NCBI GenBank assembly: GCA_028692515.1
Contig: JAQUXG010000096.1
Coordinates: forward strand, 1 to 6,702
Source: Kiritimatiellales bacterium
GTDB taxonomy: Bacteria > Verrucomicrobiota > Kiritimatiellia > Kiritimatiellales > Tichowtungiaceae
Length of the DNA stretch: 6,702 bases
Direction of reading: 5' to 3'
Shown here: piece by piece, positions 1-6,018 of the stretch
How positions within the stretch are numbered: the first letter of the stretch is position 1
How the letters are laid out: the number at the start of each line of letters is the position of its first letter
Made by a program: the position numbers and the translations under genes
Notes under the pieces: generated by a model
Database searches by the model: none
The model's input: the letters and a program-made list of their open reading frames with translations, nothing else
Told to the model about the DNA's origin: nothing

Positions 1-246
1 GGCGACCTGAATACAGGGAAAGCTTCCGCCGGACGCGCAGGGTGTTTGCGACACGATGGCGGCGGCACCGCGCTGAACGGCATCCTCCGCATAGGCGGCG
101 CCGTCGGCATGCTCGCCATGAAGTGCCACGAACAACGAGCCGGGCGCGGCGCGGCGTGAGTCATAGACGATGCCGGTAATATCGCCGGAAATGTCGCCGG
201 AAACTTCCAGCGTTTCAATGGATTCTAAAAGTTTTTTCAGTTTCAT
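1..246 (-). CDS. murE: UDP-N-acetylmuramoyl-tripeptide synthetase MurE, N-terminal part (cut by window edge)
   Basis: MurE is a cytoplasmic ATP-dependent Mur ligase that adds the third stem amino acid (diaminopimelate or lysine) to UDP-MurNAc-L-Ala-D-Glu. Only the first 82 residues are present. They match the Mur ligase N-terminal UDP-binding domain: a short leucine-rich helix (residues 1-14), then ITGIVYDSRR at 23-32 with the conserved Asp-Ser-Arg, PGSLFVALHG at 35-44, and a DGAAYAEDAVQRGAAAIV segment at 48-65, the usual 'G..F...A...GA.A.V' pattern. The ATG lies 7 bases after the TAA that closes the extended ftsI frame, with no clear Shine-Dalgarno sequence, so translation is probably coupled to ftsI. 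Position after ftsI is the standard dcw order. MurE is preferred over MurF because of that order and the N-terminal motifs. The third-residue substrate cannot be told, since the specificity loop lies outside the window. Confidence 0.9.
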   Translation of the reverse strand, partial: MKLKKLLESIETLEVSGDISGDITGIVYDSRRAAPGSLFVALHGEHADGAAYAEDAVQRGAAAIVSQTPCASGGSFPCIQVA

Positions 247-253
247 GGTCGTG

Positions 254-391
254 TTAATCCGAAGTGTCTTCTTCGCCGGTTCCGCCGGTTTCGAAGTCAG
301 TTAAATATTCCGTGGTAAAGCCTTCGGGCGGAATGCGCAGATAACGTACGGTCTGGTCGGCAATTTCGTGAAAGTACGGAGCGCAGACGGT
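254..391 (-). other. FtsI C-terminal coding continuation beyond an in-frame TGA
   Basis: Directly after the TGA at 392-394 the ftsI frame stays open for 45 codons and ends in TAA at 254-256. The encoded residues begin TVCAPYFHEIADQTVRYL, which fits the last conserved helix of class B penicillin-binding proteins (family pattern YYGG-x-V-A-A-P-x-F-x-x-I). They then run into an acidic tail rich in Glu, Asp, Thr and Gly. Restoring one sense codon gives a 585-residue protein, close to the 588 residues of E. coli FtsI. This stretch is therefore real FtsI coding sequence, separated from the rest by a single codon. It has no start codon or ribosome binding site suggesting independent translation. Confidence 0.85.
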
Positions 392-2011
392 TCATCCGTA
401 GTACCCGCCCTGTGTCGGTTCGTCTGCTACCACAATGATGCTGATGGCAGGATTTTCGACCGGCAGGAATCCGACAAAGGAAGCGATATATTTGTGGCTG
501 TAATAGCCGCCGTTCACCAGATCGGCTTTTTGTGCCGTGCCGGTTTTCCCTCCCACCAGATAGCCCTGAAGCGCGGCCTGCGTTGCGGTACCGCCGGGCT
601 GTGTGACACGCGCCAGCAGGCGACGCATTTCTTTGGCCGTGTCCGGACGGATCGGACGGTTCAGGACTTCCGGCTGCGGCTCCAGCAGCAGTTCACCGGT
701 CGGACTGACGACTTTGCGGATGATGAACGGACGCATGCGCGCGCCGTCGTTGGCGATGCAGCTGATGGCGTTCAATATCTGCATAGAGGTGACGAGTACC
801 TCCTGCCCCATCGCGATACGGGTGATGCTGAGCTTGGACCAGCGTTCGGTTTTCCAGACAATCCCGGCATCTTCACCGGGAAGATCAATGCCGGTTCGTT
901 CACTGAACCCGAAAGATCGCAGTGCCTGATAGACTTTCTTTTCACCCATCTGAAGCGCCACTTTGGCGGCGCCGATGTTGCTCGATTTTTTGATAATGTC
1001 GGCAACCGTCAGGCTTCCGTACTCGTGCGAGTCGTGAAGAATTCTGCCTCCATAGTGCCAGGCGCCGTCTTCGCAGTCGAAGATGTCGGTGGATTTCACG
1101 GCACCGCTGTCGAGCGCCGAGGCGATGACCATCGCCTTCATGGTCGAGCCCGGTTCGTAGGTGTAGTTGATGGTGCGGTTGCGCAGCCACTCCGCAGGTG
1201 CTGTATTAAAGCGGTTGGGATTGAATGTGGGAAGCGAGGCCATTGCCAGAATTTCACCGGTACGCACATTCTGTACGATGGCCCATGCGGCGGCGGGATG
1301 ATATTTGGCGTTCAGATTGTCGAGAGCCACTTCTGAAAAATGCTGAATTTGCTGGTCGATGGTGAGATAAACATCTGCACCGGACTGAGGATCAATGTCC
1401 ACCGTGCGCTGGCTGTAAATTTCGTGCCGCCGGCCGTCTTTTTGACTGATGCGCAGGCCGGAAACGCCCTGAAGCAGCGTGTTCATGCGCTGCTCTACAC
1501 CGGCGCTGCCGACGCCTTCGTAGTTCGCATAGCCAATAACATGTGCGCCTAGAACCCCTTTGGGATAGTCGCGGATCGGCACGTCTTCAAAAATGAGTCC
1601 TTTCAGGTTCATCGCACGCAACGGCTCAATCGCTTCTTCCCGCATAAACTTCTGAATGCGGACATACTGCCGATCGGGTTGATTGAGTAAATTCCAGACG
1701 ACGGAACGATCCATCGCGAAGCGGCTGACGAGCGCATCGCAAACATTGGTGATGCTGCCGTTTTCCAGAATAAATTTCGGATCGGCGCAGACGTGCTTGG
1801 CGGCAACGTCAGAGGCAAGCATATTGCCGTTGCGGTCAAGAATCCGTCCGCGCGGACCACGGGTTTCCTGTTCCAGATGACGCCCGTTTTCAATACGTGC
1901 CAACGTTCCGGGAGACGGTTTTAAATGCAAAAAGGCCAGGCGAACGCCCAGCCCGACAAACACCGCCGCCATCACGACCGACGTTGCAGCTGTTCTCCCG
2001 TTATACTTCAT
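392..2011 (-). CDS. ftsI: Septal peptidoglycan transpeptidase FtsI (class B PBP), frame interrupted near the 3' end by TGA
   Basis: FtsI cross-links septal peptidoglycan by D,D-transpeptidation in partnership with FtsW, FtsL and FtsB. The protein starts with a short cytoplasmic stretch and a membrane anchor at about residues 8-30. The pedestal domain carries RGPRGRILDRNGNMLA (51-66), a class B hallmark. The transpeptidase domain has all three active-site motifs: S289-T-M-K292 (catalytic serine), S343-S-N345, and K489-T-G491 in KTGTAQK. The open frame stops at a TGA right after EPTQGGYYG, where relatives read YYGG. The C-terminal helix of the transpeptidase domain would thus be lost unless the codon is read through or is a sequence error; with it the protein is 585 residues. 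ftsI follows ftsL by 33 bases and precedes murE. Its Shine-Dalgarno sequence is weak (GGGAAG before the ATG). An upstream ATG at about 2033 is in another frame and was discarded. Confidence 0.93.
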   Translation of the reverse strand: MKYNGRTAATSVVMAAVFVGLGVRLAFLHLKPSPGTLARIENGRHLEQETRGPRGRILDRNGNMLASDVAAKHVCADPKFILENGSITNVCDALVSRFAMDRSVVWNLLNQPDRQYVRIQKFMREEAIEPLRAMNLKGLIFEDVPIRDYPKGVLGAHVIGYANYEGVGSAGVEQRMNTLLQGVSGLRISQKDGRRHEIYSQRTVDIDPQSGADVYLTIDQQIQHFSEVALDNLNAKYHPAAAWAIVQNVRTGEILAMASLPTFNPNRFNTAPAEWLRNRTINYTYEPGSTMKAMVIASALDSGAVKSTDIFDCEDGAWHYGGRILHDSHEYGSLTVADIIKKSSNIGAAKVALQMGEKKVYQALRSFGFSERTGIDLPGEDAGIVWKTERWSKLSITRIAMGQEVLVTSMQILNAISCIANDGARMRPFIIRKVVSPTGELLLEPQPEVLNRPIRPDTAKEMRRLLARVTQPGGTATQAALQGYLVGGKTGTAQKADLVNGGYYSHKYIASFVGFLPVENPAISIIVVADEPTQGGYYG

Positions 2012-2044
2012 GGACTTCCCGGAAAAGCTCCATTGATCAAGCCC

Positions 2045-2398
2045 TTATTTGTTGTAGGCCAGAGCGGTTACCGAAGCAATCGTTCCACTGCGCACACGTA
2101 CAACCTGCTGTTCGTTCGGCAAATGCATCACGAGATGATGACGCTTAAGTGCCCGATCCAGACTGGCGGGAGCCAGCATGCTGGACCAGCGGTCCTGCTC
2201 GTTATTCAACTGGCGGCGGGAATCGCGCTGAACCGTTTCCAGCTGTTTAATTTCCTGACCGAGCATTTCGCAGCGGGCGCACAGCCAGAGATAGCTGAGA
2301 CCGAACACAACGACGAAGACCAGAAAACAGGCCAGCACCGTCGGAAACGGAATACGTACCTGAGATTTACGGTTTCTAGTTTTCTGTCGTTTTTTCAT
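2045..2398 (-). CDS. ftsL: Cell division protein FtsL-like, single-pass membrane protein
   Basis: FtsL is a bitopic inner-membrane protein that, with FtsB and FtsQ, activates the FtsWI septal synthase. The 117-residue product has the right build: a very basic cytoplasmic N-terminus (residues 1-15, many Lys/Arg), one hydrophobic span (about 17-40, with repeated V, F and L), then a periplasmic helix likely to form a coiled coil (about 43-72, EMLGQEIKQLETVQRDSRRQL) and a short globular end. FtsL sequences are poorly conserved, so the assignment rests on architecture and on position between rsmH and ftsI. Its ATG overlaps the rsmH stop as ATGA, and an AAGGAG sequence sits 8 bases upstream within the rsmH end, so translation is probably coupled. 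Length is close to the 121 residues of E. coli FtsL. Confidence 0.82.
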   Translation of the reverse strand: MKKRQKTRNRKSQVRIPFPTVLACFLVFVVVFGLSYLWLCARCEMLGQEIKQLETVQRDSRRQLNNEQDRWSSMLAPASLDRALKRHHLVMHLPNEQQVVRVRSGTIASVTALAYNK

Positions 2399-3324
2399 GC
2401 TGCTTTCTCCTTTTCCGCCGCGCGCAGTTTGGCTGAGCGCGAACGCGGATTATCCGTCAATTCCTGTTTCGTGGCGGTCAGCGGCTTTTTCGTCAGCAGC
2501 CGTACCGCCGGTTCGTCGTAAATCAGTTTTTCACCGCCCTGCTGAAGCGACTCGCGCTTCACCGTGTGGCGTTTGAAAAATTCCTTCACCGGACGGTCTT
2601 CCAAACTATGGAACGTGATCACCGCGAGCCGCCCGCCCTCGCGAAGCATCGAAAGTCCGGCTTCCAGTCCGGCGTCCAAACTCTCCAGCTCCGCATTCAC
2701 CGCCATGCGCAACGCCTGAAACGTTTGCGTGGCCGGATGAGTCGGTCCGCGACGCCCGCCCTTGGCCCGTTCAACGATTTCTGCAAGCTTGAGCGTCCGC
2801 TCAATCCGCCCGTTCTGACGCTCCTGCACAATCGCCCGCGCAATACGACGGGAGTCGCGTTCTTCTCCAAGGCGGTAAATCAGATTGGCCAGCGTTTCTT
2901 CGTCGTCCTCATTCACTAAATCGGCAGCCGAGCGGCCCTGCGCGCGATCCATGCGCATATCCAGCGGCCCGTCCTTGGCAAAGCTGAAGCCGCGCTCCGC
3001 GACATCGATCTGCGGCGAGCTGACGCCGAGGTCGAGGAGAACCCCGTCCACCTCCGTCACGCCGATCTGTCCGCAAAGCTCTTTCATATCCGCAAAATTT
3101 CCGTGTATCCGTATCGCCCGATCCCCGAAGGGTTTTAAAATCTCTTTCGTCTGCTCAATCGCCTCTGCGTCCCGGTCCAGTCCAATCAGCCGTCCTTCCG
3201 GCGCCAGTCGCTTCAAAATCTCCGTTGCATGTCCGCCCCGCCCGAGTGTGCCGTCGATGTAGATCCCCGCCGGGTTGGTCACCAGCAGATCCAGCGTTTC
3301 GTTCAGCAGTACCGGTACATGCAT
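2395..3324 (-). CDS. rsmH: 16S rRNA (cytosine(1402)-N(4))-methyltransferase RsmH (MraW)
   Basis: RsmH uses S-adenosylmethionine to methylate N4 of C1402 in the 30S ribosomal P site. At 309 residues it is full length (E. coli 313). Motifs run in the family order: HVPVLLNET at the start, the SAM-binding loop DGTLGRGGH (24-32), GLDRD (48-52, acidic residue ending the second strand), LLDLGVSS (96-103), FSFAKDGPLDMRMD (113-126), HPATQTFQALRM (196-207), VITFHSLEDRPVK (235-247) and the basic NPRSRSAKLR near the end (292-301). The start is supported by AAGGA about 6 bases before the ATG, overlapping the TAA of the small gene upstream. It ends in TGA overlapping the ftsL start. This TGA matters for judging the stop inside ftsI, because it shows that TGA terminates in this genome. 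Confidence 0.97.
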   Translation of the reverse strand: MHVPVLLNETLDLLVTNPAGIYIDGTLGRGGHATEILKRLAPEGRLIGLDRDAEAIEQTKEILKPFGDRAIRIHGNFADMKELCGQIGVTEVDGVLLDLGVSSPQIDVAERGFSFAKDGPLDMRMDRAQGRSAADLVNEDDEETLANLIYRLGEERDSRRIARAIVQERQNGRIERTLKLAEIVERAKGGRRGPTHPATQTFQALRMAVNAELESLDAGLEAGLSMLREGGRLAVITFHSLEDRPVKEFFKRHTVKRESLQQGGEKLIYDEPAVRLLTKKPLTATKQELTDNPRSRSAKLRAAEKEKAA

Positions 3325-3332
3325 AAATTCCT

Positions 3333-3518
3333 TTAAGCCGTCAGCATTCCCAAAACCCGGCGCGAACAGTCCGCCGAGAAGGTGGCGGCCTGAGTCGGCG
3401 TCATCAGCACCGTGCGGCGCATGCCGTTTTCCGGCAGACGCAGGTAGCGTTTCTTTTCAGGCGTCAGATCAATCGCCCGCGAGAAGTACATATATTTTGC
3501 AATGCGGCTCATACCCAT
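3333..3518 (-). CDS. Small basic protein of unknown function between mraZ and rsmH
   Basis: I do not recognise this 61-residue product. It is basic (11 Lys/Arg against 4 Asp/Glu), has no signal peptide or membrane span, and contains one cysteine (C51). The segment SRAIDLTPEKKRYLRLPENGMRRTVLMTP (13-41) looks soluble and structured. It appears to be a real gene. An AAGGAG sequence overlapping the mraZ stop sits 7 bases before the ATG, it fills the gap between mraZ and rsmH almost exactly, and its own TAA adjoins the rsmH ribosome binding site (8 bases to the rsmH start). A second ATG at codon 3 is an equally plausible start. Many dcw clusters join mraZ and rsmH directly, so an extra gene here is uncommon. 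Basic charge and company suggest a nucleic-acid or ribosome-related role, but that is only a guess. Confidence 0.75.
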   Translation of the reverse strand: MGMSRIAKYMYFSRAIDLTPEKKRYLRLPENGMRRTVLMTPTQAATFSADCSRRVLGMLTA

Positions 3519-3529
3519 ACCTCTTCTCC

Positions 3530-3988
3530 TTAGTAGCCTCCGTAAAACGCGGCCTCTGCCAGCGCCGAAACGGCGGGCAGCGCCATATCAAAATTTTCTT
3601 CACTCCAAAGCTCGATGCGCGTCAGCGTGCCGACCAGCACCACCTTGCTTTTCACTTCTACATGAGCCAGCAGCTCATCCTTAATACGCACGCGGCCCTG
3701 CGCATCCACGCTCAGCGCGTCGGCCGAGGCCGTCATCGCCCGCACCGCCTGCTCATCCTGCGCATCCACCGCGCCCGATCCGCGCAACTGCTGCAACCGG
3801 CGGTTCATTTCCGCTAAGGTGTAGAGATAGAGGCATTTCCGGTCAGGATGGGGAAAAACGTACAAACGGGGCGTTTCCCCCATCATTCCGCGCCAATCCG
3901 ACGGAATAATCAGCCTGCGTTTGGGATCCAGAGAGTGATGGAAGGATCCGACAAACAGCTCTTCAACTCTGCTATCGACTGTATTCAT
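3530..3988 (-). CDS. mraZ: Transcriptional regulator MraZ
   Basis: MraZ is an AbrB-fold DNA-binding protein that represses the mra (dcw) promoter in several bacteria and forms ring-shaped oligomers. From the chosen ATG it has 152 residues, the same as E. coli MraZ. Both halves of the internal duplication keep the DxxxR signature: SLDPKRRLIIPSDWR (19-33; D21, R25) and SVDAQGRVRIKDELL (93-107; D95, R99). Between them is the typical LYVFPHPDRKCLYLYT stretch (42-57). The frame stays open upstream to an ATG at 4147. Those extra 53 residues do not resemble MraZ, would cover the promoter and operators, and overlap the divergent transcript, so the inner start is preferred. Just before that start GGAG is only one base away and CGGA is 7 bases away. 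It is the first gene of the operon. Confidence 0.93.
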   Translation of the reverse strand: MNTVDSRVEELFVGSFHHSLDPKRRLIIPSDWRGMMGETPRLYVFPHPDRKCLYLYTLAEMNRRLQQLRGSGAVDAQDEQAVRAMTASADALSVDAQGRVRIKDELLAHVEVKSKVVLVGTLTRIELWSEENFDMALPAVSALAEAAFYGGY

Positions 3989-3993
3989 ACTCC

Positions 3994-4034
3994 ATTCCGC
4001 CCTTCTTGGCTCCAATATATGCCACTTTGCCCCA
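3994..4034 (-). promoter_or_regulatory. Probable MraZ operator: TGG boxes at 10-base spacing
   Basis: Read on the minus strand, pentamers beginning TGG occur on one helical face: TGGGG (from 4034), TGGCA (from 4024), TGGAG (from 4014) and again TGGAG (from 3994). The position between the last two (from 4004) is AAGGG. In E. coli, MraZ is known to bind TGGGN repeats separated by 5 bases upstream of its own gene. The first three boxes here have exactly that geometry and lie across the promoter spacer and -10 region. Auto-repression is therefore the natural inference. The fourth box overlaps the mraZ ribosome binding region. Confidence 0.6.
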
Positions 4035-4072
4035 CCGTCAGTCAATTTTTTTGTGGGTTTATTTTTCTTAAA
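4014..4072 (-). promoter_or_regulatory. Probable mra operon promoter with A-rich upstream element
   Basis: On the minus strand a TTGACT -35 hexamer occupies 4045-4040. It is preceded by A-rich DNA (seven As at 4052-4046 and AGAAAAATAAA further up) that resembles an UP element contacting the RNA polymerase alpha subunit. The -10 element is less clear: CATATA (4021-4016) has an 18-base spacer but a poor match, whereas TATATT (4019-4014) matches well but has a 20-base spacer. The location 25-60 bases before mraZ and the overlap with the TGG boxes support a promoter here. The exact -10 is unsettled. Confidence 0.5.
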
Positions 4073-4100
4073 AAAGTCCGGAACAGAACTGCCCTGCCGT

Positions 4101-4129
4101 TTGACTAAGAAGGCGCAGAGAGATATCAT
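4101..4129 (+). promoter_or_regulatory. Sigma70-type promoter for the small exported protein gene
   Basis: TTGACT at 4101-4106 and TATCAT at 4124-4129 are separated by exactly 17 bases, each matching the housekeeping consensus at 5 of 6 positions. Transcription would start near 4136, leaving a leader of about 20 bases that carries the ribosome binding site AAGGAG (4146-4151). The promoter is divergent from the mra promoter, with the -35 elements about 55 bases apart. Confidence 0.72.
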
Positions 4130-4156
4130 AGCGCCAACAAACAACAAGGAGTATTC

Positions 4157-4396
4157 ATGAAAAAGTTCATTATTATTGCATCGATTGCCACGCTGGCTGT
4201 TTCAACGTATGCCATGTCTAAAGCTCCGGCGGATGCCAGCGTCCCCGGTGCCGACAAAGCCTGCGCCGTAAAAGAAGCGGCTTCCGGTTGCGCAACAGAA
4301 GGTTCGTGCAAAATGGATGCGGCAAAAACCGATGCCATGAAGGCGGCGGCTGAAAAAACCGAGTGCGCTGGCGGTGTCTGCCCGCTGAAGAAATAA
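4157..4396 (+). CDS. Small exported cysteine-containing protein, unknown function
   Basis: The 79-residue product starts with a clear Sec signal peptide: two lysines, a hydrophobic core IIIASIATLAVS, and a likely cut after A19 (TYA/MS). It has no lipobox cysteine. The mature part of about 60 residues is rich in Ala, Lys and Glu and has five cysteines (36, 45, 51, 70, 75). C45/C51 and C70/C75 form two similar small modules, CATEGSC and CAGGVC. The middle, MDAAKTDAMKAAAEK, is probably helical. An exported protein with an odd number of cysteines could form disulfides, bind a metal, or dimerise; no known family was recognised. The start is well set by AAGGAG 5 bases upstream. It has its own promoter and terminator and is thus monocistronic, with no functional link to its neighbours visible. 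Confidence 0.82.
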   Translation: MKKFIIIASIATLAVSTYAMSKAPADASVPGADKACAVKEAASGCATEGSCKMDAAKTDAMKAAAEKTECAGGVCPLKK

Positions 4397-4399
4397 GCT

Positions 4400-4416
4400 G
4401 TGGTTTTCTAAACCAC
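4400..4416 (+). other. Short perfect hairpin just after the exported-protein gene
   Basis: GTGGTTT (4400-4406) and AAACCAC (4410-4416) form a 7-bp perfect stem with a TCT loop, beginning 4 bases after the stop codon. No T-run follows, so it is not a terminator by itself. It may protect the 3' end or be a degenerate terminator. ACCACCCT within its right arm is repeated at 4422-4429. Confidence 0.4.
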
Positions 4417-4425
4417 CCTGTACCA

Positions 4426-4457
4426 CCCTCTCCCTCACGGGAGGGGGTTTTTATTTT
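4426..4457 (+). terminator. Rho-independent terminator of the small exported protein gene
   Basis: CCCTCTCCC (4426-4434) pairs with GGGAGGGGG (4439-4447) as a 9-bp stem with one G-T wobble and a 4-base loop, followed by TTTTTATTTT (4448-4457). This is a strong intrinsic terminator for plus-strand transcription. On the minus strand the stem lacks a following T-run, so it should not efficiently stop transcripts of the convergent MATE gene. Confidence 0.85.
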
Positions 4458-4476
4458 CTCCAACCATTGGAAAAAT
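4454..4476. repeat. Palindromic repeat copy downstream of the MATE gene
   Basis: TCCAA (4459-4463) and TTGGA (4467-4471) are inverted around CCA and flanked by T-rich and A-rich arms (TTTT at 4454-4457; AAAAA at 4471-4475). The layout matches the repeats at 5859-5885 and 5893-5912. It adjoins the MATE stop codon and shares the T-tract of the plus-strand terminator. Confidence 0.5.
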
Positions 4477-5819
4477 CAGGAGGCACGCTTCTTTTTCAAA
4501 ATCCGGCTGAACCAGAACAGCGCAAGAATACCGCTCAGCATCTGCCCGGCCGCCATCCCGGCAAAAATCCCCGTAACACCCGCCAGCTTTGAGCCGATCC
4601 ATGCCAAAGGCATCACCAAGACCGCCAGACGGATTGCCATCAGTGCGGACGAATGCCACGGCAGTTCGATCGCATTAAACGCAAAGCCGGTATGCACCGA
4701 CGAATGCTGCAACACCGCACCCGCGAGGATGATCCGCAGATAGAGCGTGATGAAGCGGATCACCTCGGGATCATGACTGAACCACTCCGCCACCACCGGC
4801 GCAACAAACAGAGCCACGATAAAACAGAACAACGCATAGATGATCCCGTACCAGTTCGTCAGCACCCACGCTTTGTGTACGCGATCCAGACGCCCCGCAC
4901 CCCAGTTCTGTCCTATGATCGGAATCAGCCCGGTGCCCATTGCCATGGGCACCATATAAGCGAACCCCTCAATCCGCTGTCCCGCCGTCGTTGCCGCCAC
5001 TGCCGCCACGCCAAATCGGGCAATAAAATGAAGGATCACGCCGCCGGTCAGCGGCAACAGTAGATTCGTCGCCGCCGCTGGGGCTGCCACAAACAGAATC
5101 GACTTCCACGCCGCCAGCAGTTCGCTTTTCACCGGACGGGTCCACGCCAACATGCGGTAGCGGAAATGCAGCAACCAAATTGACAAGGCCAGCGTCACAA
5201 CGCGCGAAATACCGGTCGCAATCGCCGCGCCCGCCACGCCCATTGCCGGAAATTTTCCCAGACCAAAAATAAACAACGGATCAAGAACTACATTCAGCAA
5301 TGCCCCTGCCGCCATTACCAGCCCCGGACGCAGTGTATCGCCGGTTGAGCGGATCGCATTGTTTCCAACCATTGGAAGAACCGCGAACGGCACAAAGCAG
5401 AACCAAATGCGCATATAAATCAGCGCCGGCCCCAGCGTATCGCCGCCCGCGCCCATCAGCCGCAACAGCGACGGGGCAAAGATCTGGCCGAAAACCGACA
5501 TCACGCCCATTGCCAACAGCGTCAGCAGCAGACTGTAGGTCGTCAGATGCTTCACCCGCTCCGGATTCTTCTGTCCGATCGTACGGCTCACACACGACGA
5601 CGTCCCCACGCCCAGTCCGAGACCGATGCTGTAGAAAATCATCACCAGCGGAAACGTAAAGCCGATCGCCGCCAGCGGTGCCGTACCCAGCCGCGACACA
5701 AACCACGCATCCGTCAGGTTGAACACCATCATCGCAAAAAAGCCCATAATCATCGGCGGCGTCATCCGAAGAATATGACGGCCCAGAGAGCCCTCCGTTA
5801 AATCAATATGGCGTTTCAT
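4476..5819 (-). CDS. MATE family multidrug/toxin efflux transporter
   Basis: This is a secondary transporter of the MATE family, which exports cationic drugs or other organic compounds in exchange for Na+ or H+ across the inner membrane. The 447-residue protein is the normal length and shows the alternation of hydrophobic segments expected for 12 helices. Typical features are LGRHILRMTPPMIMG (12-26), NLTDAWFVSRLGTAPLAAIGF (34-54, MATE repeat 1 with D37) and GLGLGVGTSSCVSRTIG (66-82). The second half repeats the pattern (AATTAGQRIEGFAYMVPMAMG). The chosen ATG is preceded by a modest GGA 7 bases away. An upstream in-frame ATG at 5927 would add 36 residues translated straight from the palindromic repeats, so it was rejected. 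The gene is monocistronic and convergent with the small exported protein gene. Substrate and coupling ion cannot be read from sequence. Confidence 0.92.
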   Translation of the reverse strand: MKRHIDLTEGSLGRHILRMTPPMIMGFFAMMVFNLTDAWFVSRLGTAPLAAIGFTFPLVMIFYSIGLGLGVGTSSCVSRTIGQKNPERVKHLTTYSLLLTLLAMGVMSVFGQIFAPSLLRLMGAGGDTLGPALIYMRIWFCFVPFAVLPMVGNNAIRSTGDTLRPGLVMAAGALLNVVLDPLFIFGLGKFPAMGVAGAAIATGISRVVTLALSIWLLHFRYRMLAWTRPVKSELLAAWKSILFVAAPAAATNLLLPLTGGVILHFIARFGVAAVAATTAGQRIEGFAYMVPMAMGTGLIPIIGQNWGAGRLDRVHKAWVLTNWYGIIYALFCFIVALFVAPVVAEWFSHDPEVIRFITLYLRIILAGAVLQHSSVHTGFAFNAIELPWHSSALMAIRLAVLVMPLAWIGSKLAGVTGIFAGMAAGQMLSGILALFWFSRILKKKRAS

Positions 5820-5858
5820 AAGCTGTCCATTTTGCCGCCAAGAACCATCCAGTCCAGT

Positions 5859-5885
5859 CGTTTTTTCCAATGTTTGGAAAAAACG
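5859..5885. repeat. Perfect 12-bp palindrome upstream of the MATE gene
   Basis: CGTTTTTTCCAA (5859-5870) and TTGGAAAAAACG (5874-5885) are perfect inverted repeats around TGT. It lies 40 bases before the MATE start, where an operator or leader hairpin could act on that gene. It is the best copy of the TTTTCCAA-N3-TTGGAAAA motif in the window. Confidence 0.72.
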
Positions 5886-5892
5886 GCTTAAA

Positions 5893-5912
5893 TTTTTCCA
5901 GACCTTGAAAAA
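5893..5912. repeat. Second, imperfect copy of the palindrome upstream of the MATE gene
   Basis: TTTTTCCAG (5893-5901) and CTTGAAAAA (5904-5912) pair at 8 of 9 positions around AC. The copy lies 7 bases beyond the perfect palindrome at 5859-5885, so the two centres are about 31 bases apart, roughly three helical turns. Confidence 0.5.
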
Positions 5913-6018
5913 AACCTTTTTCCTCACCCCTCAACCTGCTAGAACGGTCTGGCTCACCGGCGTTTAGAATCCGTCAACTGCCGGGTGGGTTATTGAGATC
6001 ACGACGAAGGGAAAACAC

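Noticed and set aside
392..394. TGA read as selenocysteine or as Gly by a variant genetic code
   Set aside because: The family has glycine here, not cysteine. TGA also serves as the normal stop of rsmH, the MATE gene and the VOC gene in this window, so global recoding does not fit.
368..1336. Long open frame of 322 codons on the plus strand
   Set aside because: It lies entirely antisense to ftsI and shows no family motifs. It is a shadow of the GC-rich ftsI codons.
1925..2521. 198-codon plus-strand open frame over ftsL and the ftsI start
   Set aside because: It is antisense to well-supported operon genes, with no ribosome binding site or recognisable domain.
3989..4147. N-terminal extension of MraZ to an upstream ATG
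   Set aside because: The 53 added residues do not resemble MraZ and would translate across the promoter and TGG boxes. The inner start gives the family's usual 152 residues.
5820..5927. N-terminal extension of the MATE protein to an upstream ATG
   Set aside because: The extra 36 residues are the translation of the two palindromes and are not hydrophobic MATE sequence. MKRHIDLTEGSLGR is the typical start.
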